A stretch of DNA of 64,000 bases, from contig OX442316.1 of assembly GCA_949358305.1 (NCBI GenBank), forward strand, positions 12,586,001 to 12,650,000. Direction: 5' to 3'. Below are positions 12,439 through 23,241 of this stretch, piece by piece. A model generated the notes under the pieces. It was not told the DNA's origin and did no database searches. It worked only from the letters and a program-made list of their open reading frames with translations. A program made the position numbers and the translations under genes. How positions within the stretch are numbered: the stretch's first letter is position 1; every line of letters starts with the position of its first letter. This DNA comes from Strigamia acuminata. Taxonomy: Eukaryota; Arthropoda; Chilopoda; Geophilomorpha; Linotaeniidae.

Positions 12439-12779
12439 GCAAGAAGAAGAAGCTTTCGCGGTCATTTTCTCGATCGCCATCGAAGATCGCGTGTCTAAAA
12501 ATCGTAGATAGAAAGCCATAAGAAAAAGCAGCGTGTTTGCAGGACGGTAAGAAATGAAAATAAATAAACATAATTAATGTTCATTCACCTATCGTTAAAA
12601 CATTGAAATTTACCTAGAGTTTATTTGGAATTTATATTTTTAGATGTCATCACCTTCTGACATCGAAAAGGGAAATAAGAAAATTAAAGAAACAAAAACG
12701 AAGCCTTCGAAGTACCGAAGGAGAAGGCGAAGAGAAATTAGCCAAGGTAAAAATACAATTCAGAAATAGTGATAAAGGA

Positions 12780-15040
12780 GGAGAAAACCGTCCGACGTTT
12801 ATTTAAACCTGAGTCTCATTCAAGAAAATAAACATACTTTTTTATTTAAAAATAAATTAAAAACCTCTTGGAACCCCTGTCCAAACGACCACTTTTTTCT
12901 GGTCCCGCAAACAAGTTTCGCTGCTGCTTATTTTTGTTTAGATTTTATTTGATTGCATTAAAAATAATTGGGTGACGTCTCGAGTGAAAATTAGAAGTAT
13001 GTAAATCAACGGCGCTATTGGTGGGAGACTGTTTCTTCTCTAGGCATCGCGCCGTGTCATCGCAATGGTAAGCAACACACACAGACTTCATTTTAGTTAG
13101 TTAAGTAGTAAATTTGTAGAAAACTTGCAAGATAGTTTTGATTTTAATATTATCTGTTGAAAAATTCAAGGTGACAAGACTAGAACCGTTTTTCGTTTCC
13201 GCAATATCTGGCTTCGCGCCATCGTGAATTTTCTGATCATTGTTTCTCGCTATCTTGAAATTTTCTTATCATTGTTTCTCGCCATCTTGAAATTTTCACC
13301 TCCCAGTTGTATCCAAAACGAAATTAGAATAGTGTAACGAGATGACCATATCGAAAGTAACTCCCTCTAATTTTTACATTTTATATTTTCAGGTTAGACT
13401 TAAAAGTGTCAGACACACGGGGCTTAACTAGGACCATAAGATACCAGCACATGCGGAGAAGTAAATAATAAAACTTCATTATTCCGATGTAAGCAACTTA
13501 GTCAAATATGAAGCGGGTCTTCGGTTAAAGCACTGATGGCAAGACAAATGAGAACGATGTGATTCCTTCAATGATTTGTCACACGTTCGAAGCACGTTTT
13601 GGATTCAATGATAACGCCATTCGACACGAAGCCGACAAGAAAAAGATGAACGACATGATTGCATTAACGATTAATAAATATTTTGGAGCATGCCCGGTAT
13701 TTGAAACAAGAACACGCCATTCGACATCCACGAAGTAGCCATGAAGTGATGTGGTTTTGAGGAGTGCTTCCCGTAGCCAGCAACTAGAAACTGGATTTAA
13801 TGAAAGGTGCGTGACGGCTGCCGATCTCAGCGCAGATCTACAGCACCAGAAGTGCAAGCTATAATCCTGGTGCTTGTATACAGACTCATTGTAGGATGTG
13901 AAATGACATTTTATCGCTGCATATGTACCCTGAAAAAGTCCGACTGAAAATACTGAAAATGTTAGGAAATACAGAAATACTTTTGGTGTGGGAATGGACT
14001 TGTCAAGTGTCCCCACAATTTTTGTCAAACTAAAATCGTTTTATTTTTATGTCAAATGTGTGGGTGCTAATTTTATTTTATTTTATTGTTTCCGGACAGC
14101 ATTCGACTGGTGACTAGGGAATAAAAAAGAAACTTGTCCTAAGCTAGCAATTAGAGTTTGATTCCAGCAAGTGTAGGAAATACAAGGCTAATCCTTTCTC
14201 ACTCATTAACATCTGGTTTAGCCCAGGAGGAACAACCCTCACCACGGGGGCCCGCTTTGTCCTTTTGCAATGAAGGGGAGAGCTATTTACCGTGTTTCTT
14301 GCATTTGTCCATGAGCTAGGGGGTCGTTGTGAAGGGGAAGGCTCCTTTAGGGACATGCTTCCAGTTAAGGGCCCTGCCGCCAGGAGATTCACTTGAAGAT
14401 GCATGGACATGGCCTAGTGACGGTGGGTGCATTCCCTCGGTTCGTTCATGTTTCCGGGGAGTCAAGCTTAGTCAGGGTGGCTTTTCGGGATGTGCTTCCA
14501 GTTGAGGGCCCTGCCTTGGTCGTGCAGGTTTTACGGTCTGCGGGCATGACGGACCAAAGACGGTGGGTGCATTCCCTTGGTTCGTTCACTTTTTGGGGAG
14601 CTGCCAGATTTGTTTGCGCGAGATTTTCTCATGGGCCGAGGGGAATTTGGGACTGGACCCGGTCATCAGTCGACACTCACCAGACAAGCAGCAGCGAGGA
14701 CATTGTGGGTCGATGGAACCATTTGATGTAATTTGGTGTTTTAATTGATAATGCTTTTCTTTTTTTCTTTTCTTTGTTTTCAGTGTTAAGCACTTCAAAG
14801 CAGATTTGTTTGACTGGTAAGTTGAGCGAAAATTTAAAATGTTTGACAAAAAATGTGGGGAGTTGAGTGTCACTTTGTTTATTTATGGTATTTGTATTGA
14901 TATTGGGAAATTGAATTATATGATTGTAATTGTACATTGGATTTTTTAAGATGATGTAGATATCTTTCATTCAGTGTCACGGCTGAGTGAAAGTTTTAGT
15001 AAAGCAAATTAAAGAGTTTATTCATGAAAAAATGGTTATA
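12780..15040. other. Intergenic stretch without recognised genes
   Basis: Nothing here matches a known family. A plausible promoter/first-exon arrangement sits at about 13030-13080 (pyrimidine-rich start, then CGCAATG directly followed by GTAAGC), and an acceptor lies near 13391, but the joined frame closes after about a dozen codons. At 14345-14640 short segments recur: a phrase containing CCAGTT(A/G)AGGGCCCTGCC occurs twice, and GACGGTGGGTGCATTCCC occurs at about 14420 and 14560. This indicates a degraded local repeat. Confidence 0.4.
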
Positions 15041-15069
15041 AACCTCTAGTCAGTCATAAGAACTGTCAT

Positions 15070-16010
15070 TAAAACTTTAGCATTAGCTAATGTCCTGTTG
15101 CTATTCACTGCACATTCTTCTGGAATTTTATCATTAGGTATTGTCCTGTTGGTAGTCACTGCATACTTCTTGAGCTCTACCAATAGGTATTGTCCTGTCG
15201 TCAGACACTGCGCATCCCTCTGGAAGTCTACCAATAGGTATCGTCCTGTCGTTAGACACTGCGCATCGCTCTGGAAGTCTACCAATAGGTATCGTTCTGT
15301 CGTTAGACACTGCATCTCTCTGGAAATCTACCAATATGTATCGTCCTGTCGTTAGACATTGCGCACCCCTCTGGAAGTGACTAGCAATAGGACGATACCT
15401 AATGGTTAGAGCTACAGAAGTGTGTGCAGCGACTAAGGACAGGACGATACCTATTGGTGTACTTCCAAAAGGGTGTGCAGCAACTAGCTACAGGACGATA
15501 CCTATTGGTATACTTCCAGAGGGGTGTGCAGCGACTAGCCACAGGACAATACCTATCGGTATACTTCCAGAAGGGTGTGCAGCGACTAGCCACAGGACGA
15601 TGCCTATCGGTATACTTCCAGAGGGGTGTGCAGCGACTAGCTACAGGACGATACATGTTGGTATATTCCCCAAGAGGTGTTCAGCGACTAGCTACAGGAC
15701 GATACATGTTGGTATATTCCCCAAGAGGTGTTCAGCGACTAGCTACAGAACGATACCTATTGGTGTATATCCAGAAGGGTGTGCAGCGACTAGCTACAGG
15801 ACGATACCTATTGGTATACTTTAAGAGGGGTGTGCAACAACTACCTGCAGGACGATACCTATTGGTATACTTCCAGAATGGTGTGCAGCAACTAGCTACA
15901 GGACAATACCTATTAGTAGACTTCCAGAGGGGGTGTGCTTGGACTAGCTACAGGACGATACCTATTGGTATACTTCCAGAGGGATATGCAGCAACTAGCT
16001 GCAGGATGAT
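15070..16010. repeat. 51-bp minisatellite that switches orientation (fold-back arrangement)
   Basis: From about 15070 to 15380 roughly six copies of a 51-bp unit run in one orientation (core CCAATAGGTATCGTCCTGTC). From about 15385 to 16010 roughly a dozen copies run in the reverse complement (core GACAGGACGATACCTATTGG; most copies read CTACAGGACGATACC). Because 51 is divisible by three, both arms keep long open frames without encoding a recognisable protein. The head-to-head arrangement would let the arms pair over several hundred bases. Inverted arms made of tandem repeats resemble the ends of Foldback-type elements, but no target-site duplication or coding core was found. Confidence 0.8.
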
Positions 16011-16914
16011 ACCGAATGATTTCAATTGCAGCAACTCGCTGCATTAAAATACCTCTTCATTACAGAACACGGCAGAACATTCACTAGTTAAAGAATGATA
16101 CCTGTTAGTTCAATATACACAGACAAACGAAAGGACGAATACTTCTTGGCTACATTGAGAAGTAACAAACAAATACAACGCAAAACAGTGACAAGGAACA
16201 GAAGAAAACAACGATGCAGTACAGTAATAAGGAACAGAAAGAAATATAACTGTGAAGTACACTGATAGAAACGAGCATAATGATGGTACAGTATATTCAA
16301 GAAAAAGGATAATAGCACACTTAGCATTACTTAACTGTATTAAGGGCACAAGATAAAGAACAATTACCCTTTATCTTGTGCACTTGACATCAATCCACAC
16401 CAACCTAAACAAACAATACCAAAGTAGGCCAGTACTATAAAGTTGGTTTAAATTCACTTTAATCTTAAAGCACACCCAATCATTTCAGAATGATACATTA
16501 AAATTATTTTACAGCTACTCTGTGCATTACAATACAACAAGGTTATTCATTACACGCTGTACACAGAAATAACCAAATTGTTCACTCGTAAACCAGTGAA
16601 GAAAGGAAACTTACCTTGTGTGTGATACCGTTGTATTAATATTAATTCACACCCATTTGGTAAAGGATTATTACAAGTGTGAATCCATTGGCACAAGAAA
16701 AAGGACAATTGCGAGGTGCTAATTCACAGCTCACACCAAAACATTCCTTAAACTAACATGAAGAACTAAAAACTGGTCAATACTTCATTGCGTGGTTAGA
16801 AACACTGACACTAATAAGGTAAGAACACATGTTTAATCTAATGTTTTGTCCTTCTGACCAGTCAGGTGCACATGGCACAATGTTCTTTTAATTTAACCGT
16901 TCTACAGGGTGGAA

Positions 16915-18084
16915 CAAAAGTCTGTTCCCCTCAAATATTTCCTGAGCAATTGCATTTACGCCAACTTTGATGAAGCGATCATATGGGAAGTTGGGTGAGA
17001 GCAATCCAATGATGTCATCAAATTTGACCTTAAAGGCCATTTTCAAGGTTATTCACTTGATAACTTCTAAACCAATCAGGTTAGAGCAAAAAAGTCAATT
17101 ACAAAGTTGTAGAGCACCATCAAATTAGTACTATCCAGCTGATCTTAGTCATCTTAAATTAAATGTTTGCGTTTTAAAATGAAAACAAATCAGCTGAAAT
17201 AAAGTCAGCCATTGAGGCAAAAATTAAATTTCTACTAGAAAGGCCGGAATTTTCGCCGACCTAGAAAGGCCGAAATTGGTCAAAATGACCGTTTGAAACA
17301 ATGCGCACAAGACCATCAATTTTTGTTTTGCTATTTTCTTCACATATTTCGCGTTTTACTGATCAATTTGATGGCAAAACGCAAGATACACGTATTGTTT
17401 ATGTATTTTGCACGATTTGTGCGCGTTTTGTCCACGTTTCGTGCACGTCTTGTGCGCGTTATTTCAAGCGGTCATTTGGACCGCTTTTGGCCTTTCTAGG
17501 TCAATTCAATTTTTTTAATTTTTTTTACAGAAAAAAGCCACGTTTGCTGATTTATGATGTAAAGTATCATAAGTTAGTAAAAGTGAAAAAAATACCAGCA
17601 TTGTAAACCCATTGAGTTTATTGAGTTTATTGAGTTTAGTCAAAATGACCGCTCTGATCTTTCTAGTGTTAAATAAATATATTCAAATGTGCATTACTGT
17701 GCAAGTACACAATAAAAATCATCACTATCTTTTTTTAATGCCTCATTATTTTTTTTTTTCACATGTATAAAAAATTTCACTTTGCTGATTTTTTTCTGAT
17801 TTGTTTCCTTTTTAAAAAGAAATCATTTAAATGAAGATGACTAAGATAAGTTGGATAGTACTAATTTGATGGTGCTCTTCAACTTTGTAATTGACTTTTT
17901 TGCTCTAACCTGATTGGTTTAGAAGTTAGCAACTGAATAACCTTGAAAATGGTTTTCAAGGTCAAAATTGATGACATTATTGGATCGCTCTCACCTAACT
18001 TCCTATATGATCGCTTCATCAAAGTTGGCCTAGATGCAATTGCTCAGGAAATATTTGAGGGGAACAGACTTTTGTTCCACCCTG
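16915..18084. mobile_element. Non-autonomous TA-target DNA transposon with about 300-bp inverted ends
   Basis: The left end reads TA-CAGGGTGGAACAAAAGTC and the right end is its complement, finishing GTTCCACCCTG-TA, so the element is flanked by a TA duplication. Similarity between the ends continues inward for about 290-310 bp (roughly 16915-17210 and 17740-18084) with scattered mismatches. TA targets and a CAGGG-type terminus are typical of Tc1/mariner-group elements. No transposase frame remains, so it is non-autonomous. A 195-bp frame at 17943 reads through the right arm and is not a gene. The centre carries a second inverted repeat (see separate entry). Confidence 0.85.
17224..17672. mobile_element. 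Inner inverted-repeat element nested in the TA transposon (piggyBac-like?)
   Basis: Inside the larger element, a segment beginning GACCTAGAAAGGCC at about 17260 pairs with its complement ending GGCCTTTCTAGGTC near 17503; the arms are about 50 bp and similar, including the AAATGACCG motif. Farther out, CTAGAAAG-type ends adjoin TTAA at both sides (TTAA at 17224 and 17669). TTAA targets with CTAGAAAG termini suggest a piggyBac-group MITE, but the outermost ends match only partly. The boundary call is an inference. Confidence 0.45.
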
Positions 18085-18887
18085 TATATTCTGCTTCGTT
18101 CAACCAGCACTATATGGTTCGTTTGTCTAACGTTTCATAATAGTTTCACAATAAAATCCTATATCATTTAAGTACAATATCACTACAAACTATAAAGATA
18201 AGAGAACGTGTTTTTTCTGCAATTTTTTTCTAAATAGATCAAATCTTATGAAAACGCAATTAACTTGAATTGAATACCTCTTGCTTTTCTAGCAATTAAT
18301 AGTTCTCACCTGATTGGTGACTTTAAAACTATTTTCCAACTCTACATTATTCAGTTTAAATAAAAATAAAATAACATTTCCTAAGAGCTTAATCTTCTTT
18401 TTGGATAATGGTGAGCGGTGAGTGGTGATAGGCTTCTCCGCAACCCCATCTTCGTGATGGTGACTTTATGGAATTTCAGTTTATAGGTTTAGTAATGTCC
18501 ACCGTCGTACAGTGCACGCACAAACAACATTTTTCTCATAAGGTGCGTTCAATTTCATAAATAATAATATTTAATTTAGAAAATCAATAAACTTTTAAAA
18601 TCAAATTGTATAAAATCCTCCCCATATTGCCTAATCCTGTATTTTGGTAGAAAATCTCATTCACTGGACTCGCGTTGGTCTTTCCCATTTTCGCTTCTAT
18701 TTTCGTGTGGCCCGTTCGGTGAAGTCACTTCACTAGATCAAAGAACCTGAAAATAAATATGTACAACTCAGTTAACTTTTTATACTTCTTATTTTGAGTC
18801 GGAAGTTTAAAATACATAAAAACAATGTTAAACTTTGATTCGGAGTCCATAAAAGAAAAAAAGTAGTTCGGCTTTGGAATTTGACAG

Positions 18888-19148
18888 GTTCGAATTCTTT
18901 TGATGAAATCACAGCTACAGCTGACAAGTCCACACTTACGTTACCGTGTAAAGTCGTAGGTATTTCAATGCCGGATAGAAAATGGAGCAGGAAGGGAAAG
19001 ATTGTTGGTAAAAGTGATCGTCTGTACATATCGACCGATGGATCTTTGACAATCACAAATATTCAAGAAAAAGACGCGGGAAATTACATCTGCAAATTAA
19101 ACAATCATTTTGGAATGGATCAAGTTGTTTATACTTTAATTGTCCTCG
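18888..19148 (+). CDS. Immunoglobulin-domain exon (Dscam-like), isolated
   Basis: An exon with acceptor TTTGACAG and donor after ...GTCCTCG, phase 1 at both ends, encodes one complete I-set/C2-type Ig domain of about 87 residues: LTLPCKVVG (first Cys), RKWSRKG (core Trp), then DAGNYICKLNNHFG (second Cys in the D-x-G-x-Y-x-C signature). The tail VVYTLIV is the usual last strand. Symmetrical 1-1 phase is typical for Ig modules in Dscam, hemicentin or titin-type genes. No other Ig or fibronectin exon was found in the window. It may be one exon of a widely spread gene whose membrane exons lie at 22.1-23.2 kb, or a leftover fragment. Confidence 0.6.
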
Positions 19149-19226
19149 GTTTAAATGTAATTGAATTAAATGTAATTGAATCTTATTGAATTAACGAATA
19201 AATATATTTCTTTTTATTACACACTC

Positions 19227-21240
19227 ATTTTGGGACCACTTTTCGTGCAAAACCTCCCTAATGCGACCAAAACCACTCCTTTTTGCGACCACTATGAGTG
19301 CAAAACCTTCCTAATGCGACCAAAAACACTCGTTTTTGCAACCAAAAACACTCCTTTTTGCGACCACTTTGAGTGCAAAACCTCCCTAATGCGACCAAAA
19401 ACACTCCTTTTTGCGACCACTTTGAGTGCAAAACCTCCCTAATGCGACCAAAAACACTCCTTTTTGCGACCACTTTGAGTGCAAAACCTCCCTAATGCGA
19501 CCAAAAACACTCCTTTTTGCGACCACTTTGAGTGCAAAACCTCCCTAATGCGACCAAAAACACTCCTTTTTGCGACCACTTTGAGTGCAAAACCTCCCTA
19601 ATGCGACCAAAAACACTCCTTTTTGCGACCACTTTGAGTGCAAAACCTCCCTAATGCGGCCAAAAACACTCCTTTTTGCGACCACTTTGAGTGCAAAACC
19701 TCCCTAATGCGGCCAAAAACACTCCTTTTTGCGACCACTTTGAGTGCAAAACCTCCCTAATGCGGCCAAAAACACTCCTTTTTGCGACCACTTTGAGTGC
19801 AAAACCTCCCTAATGCGGCCAAAAACACTCCTTTTTGCGACCACTTTGAGTGCAAAACCTCCCTAATGCGACCAAACACACTCCTTTTTGCGACCACTTT
19901 GAGTGCAAAACCTCCCTAATGCGGCCAAAAACACTCCTTTTTGCGACCACTTTGAGTGCAAAACCTCCCTAATGCGACCAAAAACACTCCTTTTTGCGAC
20001 CACTTTGAGTGCAAAACCTCCCTAATGCGACCAAAAACACTCCTTTTTGCGACCACTTTGAGTGCAAAACCTCCCTAATGCGACCAAAGACACTCCTTTT
20101 TGCGACCACTTTGAGTGCAAACCCTCCCTAATGCGACCATAAACACTCCTTTTTGCGACCACTTTGAGTGCAAACCCTCCCTAATGCGGCCAAAAACACT
20201 CCTTTTTGCGACCACTTTGAGTGCAAAACCTCCCTAATGCGACCAAAAACACTCCTTTTTGCGACCACTTTGAGTGCAAAACCTCCCTAATGCGACCAAA
20301 AACACTCCTTTTTGCGACCACTTTGAGTGCAAACCCTCCCTAATGCGACCAAAGACACTCCTTTTTGCGACCACTTTGAGTGCAAAACCTCCCTAATGCG
20401 ACCAAAAACACTCCTTTTTGCGACCACTTTGAGTGCAAACCCTCCCTAATGCGACCAAAGACACTCCTTTTTGCGACCACTTTGAGTGCAAAACCTCCCT
20501 AATGCGACCAAAAACACTCCTTTTTGCGACCACTTTGAGTGCAAACCCTCCCTAATGCGACCAAAGACACTCCTTTTTGCGACCACTTTGAGTGCAAAAC
20601 CTCCCTAATGCGACCAAAAACACTCCTTTTTGCGACCACTTTGAGTGCAAACCCTCCCTAATGCGACCAAAGACACTCCTTTTTGCGACCACTTTGAGTG
20701 CAAAACCTCCCTAATGCGACCAAAAACACTCCTTTTTGCGACCACTTTGAGTGCAAAACCTCCCTAATGCGACCAAAAACACTCCTTTTTGCGACCACTT
20801 TGAGTGCAAACCCTCCCTAATGCGACCAAAGACACTCCTTTTTGCGACCACTTTGAGTGCAAACCCTCCCTAATGCGACCATAAACACTCCTTTTTGCGA
20901 CCACTTTGAGTGCAAACCCTCCCTAATGCGACCAAAACCACTCCTTTTTGCGACCACTTTGAGTGCAAAACCTCCCTAATGCGACCAAAAACACTCCTTT
21001 TTGCGACCACTTTGAGTGCAAAACCTCCCTAATGCGACCAAAAACACTCCTTTTGCGACCACTTTGAGTGCAAAACCTCCCTAATGCGACCAAGAACACT
21101 CCTTTTTGCGACCACTTTGAGTGCAAAACCTCCTTAATGCGACCAAAAACACTCCTTTTTGCGACCACTTTGAGTGCAAACCCTCCCTAATGCGACCAAA
21201 AACACTCCTTTTTGGGACCACTTTTCGTGCAAAACCTCCC
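19227..21240. repeat. 53-bp tandem repeat array (about 38 copies)
   Basis: A nearly perfect array of a 53-bp unit containing TTTTTGCGACCACTTTGAG and CTCCCTAATGCGACC covers about 2.0 kb. Variant units are clustered: several consecutive copies carry GCGGCC for GCGACC (about 19650-19830). From about 20310 to 20850, units with AAACCC/AAAGAC alternate with units with AAAACC/AAAAAC, giving a two-unit (106-bp) higher-order period. The first and last units share an aberrant GGGACCACTTTTCGTGC variant. Frames running through the array are repeat artefacts. It lies between the Ig exon and the possible membrane exons, so it may be intronic. Confidence 0.95.
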
Positions 21241-22134
21241 ATTTCTCGTAGAGTTAAATCGCGTCTTCGTTAATTTTTTGAAGTATTCTTTGGATTGATG
21301 ACCCCTTCTACCTTTGGCCATACAAGATGTAGGTTGTACCAATTGTGGTTAGGTTTGAAACAGTATTTTGTCGTATTTCATGCTCAAAAATGTCGAGGTG
21401 AATAACGTTAAAGCGACTGAATGGTGCAAAAATCGTAGAAACGCGTATTCAGATTTCAGACACGTGTTATCATTCATTCGAAGCAAATGCGAATCACTGT
21501 GACCGGATTGGGTATTTTGCTTCACGTAAAATGGCAAAGAATACGCGGAATGTTTGTAGATTCTACATCCCTTGACAAATCAAGTATACGAATTCAATGT
21601 ACAGACATTTGAAAACGGTATATTCCATGTAAGTTTATTCATCTTGTGTTTAAATGATACGAGAGAAGGTGGAATGGCAAAATCGGAGAAAATTGCACAA
21701 GATGAATCTTAAAAAATGATTTTAATGCCTTTTTTCAATTGACTATAGGTCAAAAGTTTGCGTTGATGGAAGAAAAAGTGCTTTTAATTCACATTCTGAG
21801 CTCTTAAGTTGTTGAATCGAAGCAAACACTGGAAGAAATTGAAGTGACGGCAGAACAAAACTGATTTGATTGTAAGGCCGAAAAATGGGATTAAATTGCG
21901 ATTGAAACCGCTTCAACAGCTAACAGCAGTGTGTTGCTTAGCAACCACTCTACTCGGAGCATCGTTATATTTTTATGTTGCGGCTTGTGTTGCAATTTTA
22001 GCACCAGGTGGCATTTTTCCGAAATATTTCTGGGATTTTTGATTTGTTTTTTTAAATGAAAACACTTTTCATTTGTATTTTGCATTTTTATTTTTTACTC
22101 CGTCTTCATCGAGGTTTTCACTGTGCGTAACCAG

Positions 22135-23241
22135 ATGCGGAAGTCATTGAATCAAAGTCAGTCGTCCCAAATGTCACCGGACAATCGCTGGGACAGTAAA
22201 CAGTTTGTGTACCACCTCATTCTCAGCAGTTATCTTTCCCTCAACAAGAAATGCCGCGATCGCAACGCACAAACGATCAGCTCAATTCATCCGAATTTTA
22301 TAACCCGACTCAGTTATTTAACGCACCTGCAGCTCCTAACATGTCTCTTCAGGTTTGGAAAATAATAATTTTGTTAGAAAATTTTTTCTCCGGTTTGTTT
22401 ATTAACATAATTTTTGTTTCAGCGACTGTCACACCGATCGAAATGGTCAATGACATCAATCCCAGCTGCAAATGTCCTCAACTTGTTTGATTTAAAAATC
22501 GTGGTGCCAGCTGCTTGTACGCTCTTTATATTTGCGGTTGCACTTGTTTTAATATGTATTTGTGCTCGCAGATCGTCAAAACAAAAACATAAAAAGAAAG
22601 GTAAGTGAGAGAGTGGTGTTTTCCTCTGTATTTTTCTGAGTCTAGTCGATTGGTTTTGTTTCGCAGAAACTGAGAAAAGGAGTAGTAATCACAAAAGCGA
22701 AAACAACTACAGCCGGCCGCCACAAAAGAGGCAGAAAAAAAGATGACGTTTATGTTGACACTGGATTTACATACTTTCAAAGAAACCAGCCGACGTCGTC
22801 GGGAGTTCAGCGAGATCATAAAAATCGACAATCGCGTTTGCCACGAGAATGTAGTGAGTAAAAAATAGATTTCTACAATATTTTTTTATTTTTTATTACA
22901 ATATTGAATACTGATCGAATCAAATTTGGCGATGAGATTCAAAAAGACTCCGAAAAGTGAATACATTTTTTAATTTCCGTTTTTTAAAGTTCCAAAATGT
23001 AATGTTTTGACAATGGTGGACGGGGAGCGGGAGGATTTGTCACGTGAGGGACAACAACAACAACAAAGAAAATATAATATTTGTTAACGACCACTCCCAA
23101 TTGGACAATGTTTACGTGGTTTTTTTGTTTCTAAACTATAGTTGAGTGAGTAAAACAATAATATAACTTACACGTTGACCAATAATTTCAGCCGACATCT
23201 CCTTATCAATATTCACAGTGCCGGGTACCATTCGGTTCTAG
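22135..23241 (+). pseudogene. Exons of a single-pass membrane protein, uncertain or decaying
   Basis: Four exon-like blocks have fair splice sites: 22135-22352, 22423-22600, about 22667-22853 and 23192-23241. The second encodes a clear transmembrane helix, LKIVVPAACTLFIFAVALVL, then CICARR and a Lys-rich stop-transfer segment. The third is open in one frame (DDVYVDTGFTYFQRNQP), which joins the second exon only if a distal acceptor near 22680 is used; with the better acceptor at 22666 the frame stops after about 26 codons. The first block is open in one frame except for a single TAA at 22194 (…SLGQ-stop…), and downstream of it reads EFYNPTQLFNAPAAPNMSLQ. A Dscam-type adhesion receptor tail is possible, given the Ig exon upstream, but the internal stop suggests a pseudogene or wrong exon phasing. 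Confidence 0.35.

Noticed and set aside
13579-14028. 149-codon minus-strand frame
   Set aside because: No recognisable family, no flanking splice sites or promoter features, and hydrophobic composition explained by T-rich DNA; probably chance.
15402-16047. Open frames of 140-207 codons on the plus strand
   Set aside because: They run through 51-bp tandem units; the period is a multiple of three, so frames stay open without selection. No protein family resembles them.
17943-18140. 65-codon frame near the right end of the TA element
   Set aside because: It is read through the terminal inverted repeat and has no counterpart in the left arm as a protein.
19258-21168. Minus-strand frames with repeats of the type VFLVALGRFCTQSGRKK
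   Set aside because: They are translations of the 53-bp array, shift frame from unit to unit, and have no start or splice context.
19227-21240. CRISPR-like direct repeats
   Set aside because: Units are contiguous without unique spacers, and the genome is clearly eukaryotic.
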